From contig NZ_VEFS01000005.1 in NCBI RefSeq assembly GCF_007679045.1, positions 25,167 through 89,166 of the forward strand: a stretch of 64,000 bases of DNA, read 5' to 3'. A program made the position numbers and the translations under genes. This DNA is from Microbacterium sp. BH-3-3-3 (lineage in GTDB: Bacteria > Actinomycetota > Actinomycetes > Actinomycetales > Microbacteriaceae). This document shows, piece by piece, positions 22,277 to 30,695 of the stretch (its first letter is position 1; the number at the start of each line of letters is the position of its first letter). The notes beneath the pieces were generated by a model. It worked only from the letters and a program-made list of their open reading frames with translations, did no database searches and was not told the DNA's origin.

Positions 22277-22761
22277 TGGTCGTGTGGAGTGCGGGACTGC
22301 TGCTGTACCGGCTGACGCCGGAGCCGCAGGTGTTCATCGCGCACATGGGCGGCCCGTTCTGGGCCAAGAAGGACGCCGGCGCCTGGTCGATCCCGAAGGG
22401 CGAGTTCGACCCCGAATCCGAGGGTGCTCTGGACGCCGCGCGCCGCGAGTTCCGCGAGGAGCTCGGCGTCGAGCCGCCCGAGGTCGAGTGGGCCGAGCTC
22501 GGCACCTTCGCGTACTCGAGCGGCAAGAAGGTGGTCGTCTTCGTGGGCGACGGCGCCGGGTTCACGGCATCCGGAGACGATTTCACCTTCGGGGAGTTCG
22601 AGATGGCCTGGCCGCCTCGGTCGGGACGCACGGCCTCGTTCCCCGAGGTCGACCGTGCGGAGTGGATGGCTCCGGATGCCGCGCGCGAAGCACTCGTGAA
22701 GGGCCAACGCCCCGCGATCGACGCGCTCGAAGCCGCGCTGGCGGAGCTGCCCGGGTCGTGA
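22276..22761 (+). CDS. Nudix hydrolase
   Basis: The 161-residue protein has a Nudix box GEFDPESEGALDAARREF followed by REELGV, matching GX5EX7REUXEEXGU. The substrate side chain cannot be deduced; a role in hydrolysing nucleoside diphosphate-linked compounds is likely. It is translationally coupled to the DUF4407 gene through a TGATG overlap. The PEVDRAEWMAPDAAREAL end resembles MutT/Ap4A-type family members annotated as cytoplasmic NTP pyrophosphohydrolases. Confidence 0.9.
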   Translation: MVVWSAGLLLYRLTPEPQVFIAHMGGPFWAKKDAGAWSIPKGEFDPESEGALDAARREFREELGVEPPEVEWAELGTFAYSSGKKVVVFVGDGAGFTASGDDFTFGEFEMAWPPRSGRTASFPEVDRAEWMAPDAAREALVKGQRPAIDALEAALAELPGS

Positions 22762-22789
22762 CGCGTCGCGGATGCCCGCGGTCCCGTCG

Positions 22790-22842
22790 AGTGTCCACGA
22801 CACGCCGCATTCCGTCGCGTGGGGCGGCGTGTTTCGGACACT
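22790..22842. repeat. AGTGTCC-ended hairpin 1
   Basis: The left arm AGTGTCCACGACACGCCGC pairs with a right arm running from GCGGCGTGT to GGACACT. It is the first of two tandem hairpins with the same AGTGTC ends in the gap between the Nudix gene and the convergent quinone-reductase-like gene. Confidence 0.65.
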
Positions 22843-22895
22843 GAACCGGGGGTTCGCGCCAGCGGGGGACCGCCGCGGCACCCGCTCAACGCGCG

Positions 22896-22948
22896 AGTGT
22901 CCAGAACACCCGGACGTTTCGAAAAACGGTCCGGGTGTTCTAGACACT
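22896..22948. terminator. AGTGTCC-ended hairpin 2, probable bidirectional terminator
   Basis: AGTGTCCAGAACACCCGGAC pairs with GTCCGGGTGTTCTAGACACT with one mismatch over 20 bp, around a GTTTCGAAAAAC loop that extends the stem. It lies between two convergent genes. Its ends match the hairpin at 22790-22842. Confidence 0.75.
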
Positions 22949-22999
22949 CAGGGGTGGCGGCGGGGCCCCGGCGCCGCGAGGCGCGCGGCGCGACCAGCC

Positions 23000-23974
23000 T
23001 TACGGGCGCAGCAGCACCTTGCCGACGCGGGGCGAGTCGCTCGCGCGGGCGGCCTCGCGGGCGTCCTCGAGACCGAAGGTGGCCGCGACCGGGAGCGTCA
23101 GGGTGCCGTCGGCGAGGTAGCGCGACAGCTCGCCGAAGAGGGCGCCGCGGGTCTCGGCATCCATCGTCTTGCTGACGACGCTGCCCCAGAAGCCCTTCAC
23201 GTTGGCCTGGCGGAAGATGATGTCTCCGGCGCCCAGCTCGAGCTTGCCGGCGCCCATCGACCCGAAGATCACGAGCGTGCCGTTCTCGCTCAGGAGCGAC
23301 AGCACCTGACCGGCGGCGGGTCCGCCGACCGAGTCGACGCCCGCGACGATGCGCGCACCGTCGGCGAGGGCGAGGGCCTTGTCGCGCCAGTCGTCGGCAT
23401 CGGTCGACACGACGTTGTCGATGCCCTGCTCGGCGAGCTCGGCGACGGCGCTCTCGCGGCGCACGAGGCCGATGACGTTGACGCCGCGCGCCTTCGCGAT
23501 CTGCGCGACCATGCGGCCGACCGCGCCGTTGGCGGTGTTCTGCACGATCCAGTCGCCGGCCTTCAGGTCGAGCGAGTGCAGCAGGCTGATGGCGCTGAAC
23601 GGCATCGAAACGAGCTGCGAGGCGACCTCGTCGGACAGGCCCTCGGCGACGGGGATGAGGCCCGCGGCCTTGGTGACGACCTGCTCGGCCCAGACGCCGA
23701 AGGTGCCGCCGGTGGCGACGCGCTGGCCGACGGTCAGGTTCTCGACGCCTTCACCGAGCTCTTCGATGACGCCGACGGCCTCGGTGCCGGCGCGGGCGGG
23801 CAGCTCGGGCTTGAAGCCGTAGGTGCCGCGGATGGTCCACAGGTCGTGGTTGTGGATGGGCGACAGCAGCACGCGCAGGCGCACCTCGCCGGGGCCGGGG
23901 GTCGGGGTCTCGACCTCTTCGACGCCGAGGACGTCGGCGGGCTCGCCGAACTCGTGGTGGATGACTGCGCGCAT
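23000..23974 (-). CDS. Zinc-independent quinone/enoyl reductase-like MDR oxidoreductase
   Basis: The 324-residue medium-chain dehydrogenase/reductase has the GroES-like N-terminal fold (HNHDLWTIRGTYG, RAGTEAVGVIEELGEGV) and a NADPH-binding Rossmann motif (TANGAVGRMVAQIAKARG, residues about 148-165). It lacks the structural zinc Cys cluster, as expected for quinone reductase/2-enoyl thioester reductase types. It is divergent from a TetR regulator with a palindromic operator between them, so it is probably induced by an electrophile or quinone sensed by that regulator. Confidence 0.88.
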   Translation of the reverse strand: MRAVIHHEFGEPADVLGVEEVETPTPGPGEVRLRVLLSPIHNHDLWTIRGTYGFKPELPARAGTEAVGVIEELGEGVENLTVGQRVATGGTFGVWAEQVVTKAAGLIPVAEGLSDEVASQLVSMPFSAISLLHSLDLKAGDWIVQNTANGAVGRMVAQIAKARGVNVIGLVRRESAVAELAEQGIDNVVSTDADDWRDKALALADGARIVAGVDSVGGPAAGQVLSLLSENGTLVIFGSMGAGKLELGAGDIIFRQANVKGFWGSVVSKTMDAETRGALFGELSRYLADGTLTLPVAATFGLEDAREAARASDSPRVGKVLLRP

Positions 23975-24006
23975 GGAATGCCTCCTGTGGTTATTTTGTA
24001 ACGACT

Positions 24007-24021
24007 GGTCTAATATAGACC
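24007..24021. promoter_or_regulatory. TetR-type operator GGTCTA-N3-TAGACC
   Basis: This perfect 6-3-6 palindrome lies between the divergent oxidoreductase and TetR genes. Its half-sites resemble the TAGACC half-sites of NemR-type TetR operators, whose regulators control reductases of electrophiles. TAATAT inside it could serve as a -10 box, so a bound repressor would block transcription. Confidence 0.75.
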
Positions 24022-24046
24022 CGGAAGAGCCAAAGAGAAACCGTGA

Positions 24047-24148
24047 GGACCCTGAGCCCGTCGAAGGGTCCGGTGGCTTCGACAGGCTCAGCCACCCGTG
24101 GGAGGCTTAGCCACCCGTGGGAGGCTCAGCCACCCGTGGGAGGCTCAG
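24047..24148. repeat. CTTCGACAGGCTCAG hairpins plus three 19-bp tandem repeats
   Basis: Two 25-nt hairpins share the CTTCGACAGGCTCAG core, one in each orientation (24047-24071 and 24072-24096). Three copies of CCACCCGTGGGAGGCTCAG (24092-24110, 24111-24129, 24130-24148; one has TTAG) follow, each containing the palindrome CCACCCGTGG-like core. The array lies in the leader of the TetR gene, between the operator and its ribosome binding site. Confidence 0.8.
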
Positions 24149-24170
24149 CCGCCTTGATGAGGGAGAGAAC

Positions 24171-24755
24171 ATGGGACGGATGCCGAGCTTCGAGCGCTCC
24201 GCCGTCGTCGACGCCGCGCGTGACGTGTTCTGGCGCCGCGGCTACGCCGAGACCGGTATCGCCGAGCTCGAGCAGGCGACCGGGCTCACCCGGTCGAGCA
24301 TCTACAACGCCTTCGGCAGCAAGCGCGGACTCTTCGACGCGGTGCTCGCGGCGTACCTCGACGATGTCGTGCGCACGCGCCTGCGGCCCCTGGGCGGGGG
24401 AGACCCCGGCGCGCTCGAGGCGTACATCGCCGAGATGCGCGAGGGCATCGAGCACGACACCCCCCGCGCCCGTCTCGGCTGCCTGTTGCTGAATGCCGGG
24501 TCGTCGTCGCTCGCCACCGACGACGCCGAGGTGCGCACCACGATCTCGTCCTACGCCGCCGAGATGCGCGGAGCCATCCGCGCCGCCGTGGCCGACCGTC
24601 GCCCCGATCTGACTCCGGATGCCGTGGACGCCCTGGCCGCGGTCTGCGCCTCCCTCGTCGTCGCGGGCCTCACCCTCGCCCGCGCCGATCGTGACGGAGC
24701 CCTGGCGACCCTGGCATCCGTCCCCACCACCCTGGAGTCGTGGGGTCGCGTCTGA
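24171..24755 (+). CDS. TetR/AcrR-family transcriptional regulator
   Basis: The 194-residue regulator has an N-terminal helix-turn-helix (VVDAARDVFWRRGYAETGI, then LEQATGLTRSSIYNAFGSK) and a C-terminal ligand domain containing a Cys (ARLGCLLLNAG), which often occurs in NemR-like sensors of electrophiles. The start at 24171 has GAGGGAGAG before it; a longer frame from 24117 would run through the tandem repeats. It is divergent from the MDR oxidoreductase and probably represses it from the 24007-24021 palindrome. Confidence 0.9.
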   Translation: MGRMPSFERSAVVDAARDVFWRRGYAETGIAELEQATGLTRSSIYNAFGSKRGLFDAVLAAYLDDVVRTRLRPLGGGDPGALEAYIAEMREGIEHDTPRARLGCLLLNAGSSSLATDDAEVRTTISSYAAEMRGAIRAAVADRRPDLTPDAVDALAAVCASLVVAGLTLARADRDGALATLASVPTTLESWGRV

Positions 24756-24772
24756 TCGCGTGCCGGCGCGCG

Positions 24773-26395
24773 TCACCGGTCGGCGACGACCTCGCGGCGA
24801 CGGATGCCGAGCACGGCCGCTCCGCCCGCCACGATCACGACGATCGCCCAGACGACGGCGCCGCGCGGATCGACCGTGTCGCCGTTGACGACGGGGACGG
24901 ATGCCAGCGGTGAGGCCCGCACCACGGCATCCGGCAACCCGAGGAGCGGGCCGAAGAGCCCGACGATCGCGGCGACGCCGACGACCGCCCATCCGATGAC
25001 CACCGCGAGACGCGGCACGAAGACGAACGCGAGGGCCGCGATCACGGCGATCGCCGCTGCCGCGAGAGCTTGGCCGCCGGCGCTCACGACGGCGTCGCGC
25101 AGCAGCGAGGTGTCGCCACCGTCGGTCGTGGCCAGGCCCACGGCCGCGCCCACGACGGCCGCACCGAGCACGCCGATGATCGCCGCGGCGCTGAGGGCGA
25201 GCCCCGCGCCGAGCCAGCGCGAGCGACTCACGGCGGCGGCCAGGAGGGGTTCGGCGAGGCCGGCCGCCTCGTCCTGACGCAGGCGCGCGATCATCTGCAC
25301 GCCCGCACAGGCGGCGAGGATCCCGGCGAGGGTGAAGAACACCTCCACCGCGCCCTGGGCGAGCGAGCCCTGCGCGGCGAGGGCCTGCAGTACGGCCTGG
25401 ACCGAGGGGATCGTGTCGCCGATCTGCGCGATGACCGACGACAGGCGCGTGGCCATCAGCCCGACGATCAGACCGCCCGCAACCCAGCCGACGACGGCGC
25501 CGCGACCCTCGCGCCACGCCAGACCGAGGGGGCCGGAGAGCAGGCGTCCGGCCGCGGCGGCGCCGCGCGGCGCGGGCAGGAGAGAAGCCCCCAGATCGCG
25601 CGAGCGGTGCAGCGCGAACGCGACGAGAGCGCAGACCACCGTGAGCGCGAGCGACAGCAGCAACGGCCGGGCGTCGTCGGCGTCGAACGCCCGCACGTTC
25701 TCGGCCCAGCCGTAGGGCGAGATCCACGCCAGGGGAGCGCTCCGCATCCGCTGCAGATCGGCGCTCGGGGTGCCGAGGGCGTTGCCGAGACCGCAGACCA
25801 GCAGCCCGATCAGCACCGCCCACACCCCGATGGCGTTCGCGACGCGCGAGGTGCGGACCACCTGCGCCGCGACCAGCGCCACGGCGAAGAAGACGAGTCC
25901 GGTCGCCGTGACCGACAGGCCCAGCACGAGGCTGCCGCGCGCGGGGTATCCGAACCCGAGGAAGGCGAGTGCGACGAGCGCCCCGAGAACGACGTCGGCC
26001 AGGATGCCGTGCCCCACCGTCGCGATCAAGGCCGCGGAGCGCCCGGCCGGGGTCGCCGCGATCAGCTCGGCTCGGCCCGTCTCCTCGTCGCCGCGGGTGT
26101 GCCGGACGGCGAGGAACGTGCTCATGAGCGCGGCCAGCAGCATGAGGAACGGCGCGATGAGGAACGTCGTGAACGCCGCCTCGTCGCTCCCCGAGGGGAG
26201 CCCCCGGAAGAGCAGGATGACGGGATTGGCGATCGCGGCGGCGAGCAGGCCCTGGCGGTCCTCGACCGTGGGGAACTGCCCCCGCACCCCCACCACGGCC
26301 GCGGCGGCGAGGGCCAGCGTGCAGGCGATCCACAGCGTCAACTGCACGGCGTCGCGGCGCAGACGGGCGCGCAGCAGCGGCCCGATGACGTTCAT
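24773..26395 (-). CDS. ABC exporter permease, polyketide-antibiotic (TnrB3-like) type
   Basis: The 540-residue membrane protein has about 12 hydrophobic helices in two similar halves. Each half holds a DEETGRAELIAATPAGRS-like block (first at about 100, a second as QDEAAGLAEPLLAAAVSRS at about 380), as in tetronasin-type antibiotic exporters. The start overlaps the ATPase stop by four bases (ATGA), and the two form one export complex. No biosynthetic cluster is nearby, so self-resistance is unlikely and general drug export more plausible. Confidence 0.88.
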   Translation of the reverse strand: MNVIGPLLRARLRRDAVQLTLWIACTLALAAAAVVGVRGQFPTVEDRQGLLAAAIANPVILLFRGLPSGSDEAAFTTFLIAPFLMLLAALMSTFLAVRHTRGDEETGRAELIAATPAGRSAALIATVGHGILADVVLGALVALAFLGFGYPARGSLVLGLSVTATGLVFFAVALVAAQVVRTSRVANAIGVWAVLIGLLVCGLGNALGTPSADLQRMRSAPLAWISPYGWAENVRAFDADDARPLLLSLALTVVCALVAFALHRSRDLGASLLPAPRGAAAAGRLLSGPLGLAWREGRGAVVGWVAGGLIVGLMATRLSSVIAQIGDTIPSVQAVLQALAAQGSLAQGAVEVFFTLAGILAACAGVQMIARLRQDEAAGLAEPLLAAAVSRSRWLGAGLALSAAAIIGVLGAAVVGAAVGLATTDGGDTSLLRDAVVSAGGQALAAAAIAVIAALAFVFVPRLAVVIGWAVVGVAAIVGLFGPLLGLPDAVVRASPLASVPVVNGDTVDPRGAVVWAIVVIVAGGAAVLGIRRREVVADR

Positions 26396-27303
26396 TCGCC
26401 CACGCCTGCGTCGACCCGCTCGCCGTAGCGGCGGAGGAACAGCTCCTCGAGCGACGGCGGCTCGACCCGCAGGCCCGTGACGCGCGCCGCGCCGAGGGTG
26501 GGGAGCACGGATGCCACGTCGTCGCTGTCGACCGTGAAGCGCACGCGTCCGTTCGAGCGCTCGACGTCGTGCGCTCCGGGCAGCGGCGGCAGGGCCGCCC
26601 CGGTGTCGGCGAACGACACCTGCGTGCGCGTGAGCTGACGCAGGTCATCGAGGGTGCCGGTCTCGGCGACGCGTCCCGCCCGCACGAGGCTCACGCGATC
26701 GCACAGCTGTTCGACCTCGGAGAGGATGTGGCTCGACAGCAGCACGGTGGTGCCGTGCTCGTGCACGCGGCGGAGTTCCTGCTGGAAGACGACCTCCATG
26801 AGAGGGTCGAGGCCGCTCGTGGGCTCGTCGAGCAGCAGCAGATCGGCCGGGCACGCGAAGGCGGCGACGAGGGCGACCTTCTGGCGGTTGCCCTTCGAGT
26901 ACGCGCGGCCCTTCGTGCGGGGATCGAGGGCGAAGGCGTGCAGCAGGCGGTCGCGCTCGCGACGGTAGGCGGACGACCGGCCGTAGCCGCGCAGCCGTGC
27001 GAGCAGGTCGATGGTCTCTCCGCCCGAGAGGTTGGGCCACAGCGTCACGTCGCCGGGCACGTAAGCGAGACGCGCGTGCAGCGACGCGGCGTCGTGCCAG
27101 GGGTCGGCCCTGAGCACCTCGGCGGTGCCGTCGTCGGCCCGCGCGAGGCCGAGCAGGATGCGGATCGTCGTCGACTTGCCCGCTCCGTTGGGGCCGAGGA
27201 AGCCGTGGATCTCGCCGGGGGCGACCTCGAGGTCGAGGTCGTCCAGAGCCACCGTGCGGCCGTAGCGCTTTCGCAGGCCCGCGGTGCGGATCGCGGTACT
27301 CAT
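26392..27303 (-). CDS. ABC exporter ATP-binding protein
   Basis: The 303-residue ATPase has Walker A GPNGAGKST, Walker B DLLLLDEPTSGLD and switch His in LLSSHILSE. The signature region is YSKGNRQKVAL instead of the canonical LSGGQ; an SKGNRQK-type signature is characteristic of this antibiotic-exporter subfamily. The start at 27303 gives the normal N-terminus; a longer open frame upstream is not used. It is translationally coupled to the 24773-26395 permease. The divergent neighbour is the GntR regulator of the prp operon. Confidence 0.9.
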   Translation of the reverse strand: MSTAIRTAGLRKRYGRTVALDDLDLEVAPGEIHGFLGPNGAGKSTTIRILLGLARADDGTAEVLRADPWHDAASLHARLAYVPGDVTLWPNLSGGETIDLLARLRGYGRSSAYRRERDRLLHAFALDPRTKGRAYSKGNRQKVALVAAFACPADLLLLDEPTSGLDPLMEVVFQQELRRVHEHGTTVLLSSHILSEVEQLCDRVSLVRAGRVAETGTLDDLRQLTRTQVSFADTGAALPPLPGAHDVERSNGRVRFTVDSDDVASVLPTLGAARVTGLRVEPPSLEELFLRRYGERVDAGVGE

Positions 27304-27349
27304 GTCGCGGACGATACGCCGGGTGAAGTCACCCTTCAAGGGGTGTCTC

Positions 27350-27410
27350 TGTATACGCAGGACCCCCTCCGGAGGGTGGCGGCCCGACGGAACGGTGCGT
27401 AATGTATACA
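27350..27410 (+). promoter_or_regulatory. GntR-type operator pair, TGTATACR
   Basis: TGTATACG (27350-27357) and the perfect palindrome TGTATACA (27403-27410) lie upstream of the GntR gene, the latter 5 bp before its ribosome binding site. TGTATACA-type sites are common for FadR/VanR-subfamily GntR regulators, so autoregulation and control of prpDBC are likely. Confidence 0.65.
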
Positions 27411-27424
27411 CGACGGAGGTCATG

Positions 27425-28054
27425 ATGAGAGCAGGCGAGCGCGCGTACGCGACCCTCCTCGACGAGATCCAATCGGGCACCCTCAGCCCCGGAATGGTGC
27501 TCGGCGAGGTGGAGCAGGCGACCCGTCTGGGCGTCAGCCGCACGCCGCTGCGCGAGGCCCTGCGCCGCCTGGCATCCGACGGTCTCGTCGTACAGACGTC
27601 GCCGCGCGTGACGGTGGTCGCCGGCATCGACGTCGACGACATCCGCGCACTCTTCGAGTTGCGCCGCGCCCTCGAGACCGAGGCGGCCCGCCTGGCCGCG
27701 GTGCGCGCCGAACGTCGCATCTTCGCCGCCCTCGCGCGCGAGTTCGCGGACGTCGACACCGTCGACGCCGACACCTATTACTCCCTCATCGCGCGCTTCG
27801 ACGCGGCCATCGACACCGCCGTCGACAACGCCTACCTCGCGGGCGCCCTGCGCAGCGTGCGCACCCATCTCGTCCGCGTGCGCCGCATGGCCCGCGACAA
27901 CCCCCAACGTCTCACCGCCTCGGCGAGCGAGCATGAACTGATCGCGCGAGCGATCGCCGCCGGCGAGCCCGACCTGGCCGCCCACGCCACGCACGTGCAC
28001 CTGCACAACGCCGTGTCGACCATCCTCGAAGCCCTCACGGAGGAGCACTCATGA
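27425..28054 (+). CDS. GntR-family regulator of the methylcitrate operon
   Basis: The 209-residue FadR-subfamily GntR protein has an N-terminal winged helix ([20 protein letters not shown], then [17 protein letters not shown]) and a C-terminal all-helical FCD domain with the metal/ligand residues Asp and His of the FCD family ([27 protein letters not shown]). ATG at 27425 is preferred over 27422 because GGAGG would be only 2 nt from the latter. The stop overlaps the prpD ATG. It probably senses 2-methylcitrate or a related acid. Confidence 0.9.
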   Translation: MRAGERAYATLLDEIQSGTLSPGMVLGEVEQATRLGVSRTPLREALRRLASDGLVVQTSPRVTVVAGIDVDDIRALFELRRALETEAARLAAVRAERRIFAALAREFADVDTVDADTYYSLIARFDAAIDTAVDNAYLAGALRSVRTHLVRVRRMARDNPQRLTASASEHELIARAIAAGEPDLAAHATHVHLHNAVSTILEALTEEHS

Positions 28055-29577
28055 CGATCACCCACCACGTGCGCGTGCACCGCAGCGACGAGAACCTCGC
28101 CCGAGAGGGTCAGCTCGCCTGGGCCCTGGCCCGCGTCGCCGTCGACCCCGTCGCCGTCGACGACGACGTGACCGAGATGATCGTCAACCGCCTCATCGAC
28201 AACGCCGCGGTCGCCGCGGCCTCGCTCACGCGTCAGCCCGTGAGTGCCGCGCGCCAGCAGGCGCTCGACCACGCCGTGTCGATCGGCGGAGCGGGCTCGA
28301 CGGTGTTCGGCTGCGCCCTCGAACGGCACTCGAGCCCCGAGTGGGCGGCCTGGGCCAACGGCGTGGCCGTGCGCGAGCTCGACTACCACGACACCTTCCT
28401 CGCAGCGGACTACTCGCACCCCGGCGACAACATCCCGCCCGTGCTGGCCGTCGCCCAGCACACCGGTCGCGACGGCGCCGCCCTCGTGCGGGCGCTCGCC
28501 ACCGCGTACGAGATCCAGATCGATCTCGTACGCGCCATCTCGCTGCATAAGCACAAGATCGACCACGTCGCCCACCTCGGCCCCGCCGCCGCGGCCGGCA
28601 TCGGCACCCTGCTCGATCTCGACCAGGAGACGATCTACCAGGCCATCGGTCAGGCCCTCCACGTCACCACCGCCACGCGCCAGTCGCGCAAGGGCGAGAT
28701 CTCGACGTGGAAGGCGCACGCCCCCGCCTTCGCCGGGAAGATGGCGATCGAGGCCGTCGACCGGGCGATGCGCGGCGAGACGAGCCCCTCGCCGATCTAC
28801 GAAGGCGAAGACGGCGTGATCGCCTGGATGCTCGACGGCCCCGACGCCTCGTACGACGTGCCCCTGCCCGGCGAGGGCGAGAGCAAGCGCGGCATCCTCG
28901 ACTCGTACACGAAGGAGCACTCCGCCGAGTATCAGGCGCAGGCCTGGATCGACCTCGCCCGCCGCCTCGGCACCGAGCGCCCGGAGCTACGCGACCCCGC
29001 CCACGTGGCATCCGTCGTGCTGCACACCAGCCACCACACGCACTACGTGATCGGTTCGGGGGCGAACGACCCGCAGAAGTACGATCCGACCGCGTCGCGC
29101 GAGACGCTCGACCATTCGATCCCGTACATCTTCGCCGTGGCCCTGCAGGACGGCGCGTGGCACCACGTCGACTCGTACACCCCCGAGCGCGCGGGCCGCG
29201 CCGACACCGTCGAGCTGTGGCACAAGGTCACCACCGCCGAAGACGCCGAGTGGACGCGCCGCTACCACTCCGAAGACCCTCAGGAGAAGGCGTTCGGCGG
29301 CCGTGTCGTCATCACGCTGACCGACGGGTCGACCGTCGAAGACGAGATCGCCGTCGCCGATGCGCACCCGCTCGGTGCGCGGCCGTTCGCCCGCGAGGAC
29401 TACGTGCGCAAGTTCCGTCTGCTCGCCGAGCCCGTGCTGCAGCCGGAAGAGATCGAGCGCTTCCTCGAGCTCGTGCAGCGCCTGCCCGAGCTGACCCCGG
29501 CCGAGGTCATGCAGCTCTCGATCGTCGCCAAGCCCGGCGTGCTGGCTCTGGCGCCCGCGCCGAAGGGGCTGTTCTAA
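28051..29577 (+). CDS. prpD: 2-methylcitrate dehydratase
   Basis: The 508-residue MmgE/PrpD-family enzyme converts 2-methylcitrate to 2-methyl-cis-aconitate in the methylcitrate cycle, which disposes of propionyl-CoA. Recognisable blocks are [11 protein letters not shown] and [16 protein letters not shown] (about 110-135), [12 protein letters not shown] and [14 protein letters not shown]. The length is normal. It overlaps the GntR gene by ATGA and the following 25-codon frame by TAATG, so translation runs on continuously. Confidence 0.95.
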   Translation: MTITHHVRVHRSDENLAREGQLAWALARVAVDPVAVDDDVTEMIVNRLIDNAAVAAASLTRQPVSAARQQALDHAVSIGGAGSTVFGCALERHSSPEWAAWANGVAVRELDYHDTFLAADYSHPGDNIPPVLAVAQHTGRDGAALVRALATAYEIQIDLVRAISLHKHKIDHVAHLGPAAAAGIGTLLDLDQETIYQAIGQALHVTTATRQSRKGEISTWKAHAPAFAGKMAIEAVDRAMRGETSPSPIYEGEDGVIAWMLDGPDASYDVPLPGEGESKRGILDSYTKEHSAEYQAQAWIDLARRLGTERPELRDPAHVASVVLHTSHHTHYVIGSGANDPQKYDPTASRETLDHSIPYIFAVALQDGAWHHVDSYTPERAGRADTVELWHKVTTAEDAEWTRRYHSEDPQEKAFGGRVVITLTDGSTVEDEIAVADAHPLGARPFAREDYVRKFRLLAEPVLQPEEIERFLELVQRLPELTPAEVMQLSIVAKPGVLALAPAPKGLF

Positions 29578-29654
29578 TGCGCGGCGGCGGGTGCGCCCCC
29601 GAGAAGCCCGAGCCGCCGGTGCGCGAGATCCACAAGATGAAGCGAGGTCGCTGA
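29577..29654 (+). CDS. Candidate 25-residue micro-ORF between prpD and prpB
   Basis: The ATG overlaps the prpD stop (TAATG) and its TGA overlaps the prpB ATG (TGATG), so a ribosome could pass from prpD through this frame into prpB without leaving the message. The product is rich in Gly, Pro, Lys and Arg, with one Cys (starting [14 protein letters not shown], ending KMKRGR). I recognise no family. It may be only a coupling device, or chance; the prpB ribosome binding site (GCGAGG) lies within it. Confidence 0.35.
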   Translation: MRGGGCAPEKPEPPVREIHKMKRGR

Positions 29655-30553
29655 TGCTCTACGCCCAGACCACCGCGCAGCAGAAGCGTCGCGCGTTGCG
29701 CGAGAAGTTGGCATCCGGAGAACTCGTGCGGATGCCGGGAGCCTTCAATCCGCTGTCGGCTCGACTCATCGAGCGCAAGGGCTTCGAGGGCGTCTACATC
29801 TCGGGCGCTGTCATCTCGGCCGACCTGGGCCTGCCCGACATCGGACTCACGACGCTCACCGAGGTCGCCGGTCGCGGACAGCAGATCGCCCGCATGACGG
29901 AGCTGCCGGCGATCATCGACGCCGACACCGGGTTCGGCGAGCCGATGAACGTCGCGCGCACGATCCAGACGCTCGAGGACGCGGGGCTTGCGGGCACCCA
30001 CATCGAAGACCAGGTCAACCCGAAGCGCTGCGGTCACCTCGACGGCAAGAGCGTGGTCGATGCCGACACGGCGATCAAGCGCATCCGCGCGGCGGTCGAC
30101 GCCCGACGCGACCCCGACTTCCTCATCATGGCCCGCACCGACGTGCGCGCCGTCGAGGGGTTGGACGCCGCGATCGACCGCGCGAAGGCCCTGGTCGACG
30201 CGGGCGCCGACGCGATCTTCCCCGAGGCGATGCGCGACCTCGGCGAGTTCGAAGCGATGCGCTCGGCGCTCGAGGTGCCGATCCTCGCGAACATGACCGA
30301 GTTCGGCAAGAGCGAGCTGTTCTCGACGCAGCAGCTGCGCGATGCCGGCGTGAACCTCGTCATCTGGCCGGTCTCGCTGCTGCGCCTCGCGATGGGCGAA
30401 GCGGGTCGGGGCCTCGACGCGCTGGCATCCGAGGGACACCTCCGCGACGAGCTCGGGCAGATGCAGCACCGCGCCGACCTCTACGACCTCATCGACTACG
30501 AGGGCTACACCCGCTTCGACGCCGACGTGTTCGACTTCACCGTCGAGCGCTGA
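29654..30553 (+). CDS. prpB: 2-methylisocitrate lyase
   Basis: The 299-residue isocitrate-lyase-superfamily enzyme cleaves 2-methylisocitrate to pyruvate and succinate, the last step of the methylcitrate cycle. The catalytic Cys lies in PKRCGHLDGK (about residue 123), metal ligands in IIDADTGFGEP, and the C-terminal LVIWPVSLLRLAMG fits PrpB. Start 29654 is preceded by GCGAGG within the upstream micro-ORF. A 79-bp repeat element separates it from prpC. Confidence 0.95.
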   Translation: MLYAQTTAQQKRRALREKLASGELVRMPGAFNPLSARLIERKGFEGVYISGAVISADLGLPDIGLTTLTEVAGRGQQIARMTELPAIIDADTGFGEPMNVARTIQTLEDAGLAGTHIEDQVNPKRCGHLDGKSVVDADTAIKRIRAAVDARRDPDFLIMARTDVRAVEGLDAAIDRAKALVDAGADAIFPEAMRDLGEFEAMRSALEVPILANMTEFGKSELFSTQQLRDAGVNLVIWPVSLLRLAMGEAGRGLDALASEGHLRDELGQMQHRADLYDLIDYEGYTRFDADVFDFTVER

Positions 30554-30575
30554 GGCCCCGCGCGGGCAGTGAGGT

Positions 30576-30654
30576 GACCATGTCCCGAAATGCGCAAACC
30601 ATGTCCCGAAAATGGTCGTCTGGACAAGGCTCAGACAGCCGAAATCGGGACATG
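30576..30654 (+). repeat. 79-bp interspersed repeat with CATGTCCC termini (copy A)
   Basis: The element begins GACCATGTCCCGAAATGCGC, has a second inner ATGTCCCGAAAATGG, and ends TCGGGACATG. The 10-bp terminal inverted repeats CATGTCCCGA/TCGGGACATG are perfect. It matches in length and layout the reverse complements of 48069-48147 and 48225-48303. It lies between prpB and prpC within the operon and has no coding capacity. Confidence 0.85.
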
Positions 30655-30695
30655 AGCCCCCGTACGAACACCGCACACGACTCAAGGGAGAGACG

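Noticed and set aside
24092..24148. 19-bp repeats considered as CRISPR or as origin iterons
   Set aside because: No spacers, only three units, and no replication gene nearby; they sit in a 5' leader.
30576..30654. Repeat element interpreted as a phage or integrative-element attachment site
   Set aside because: No integrase, no tRNA and no flanking element; the three copies lie in unrelated places with both orientations.
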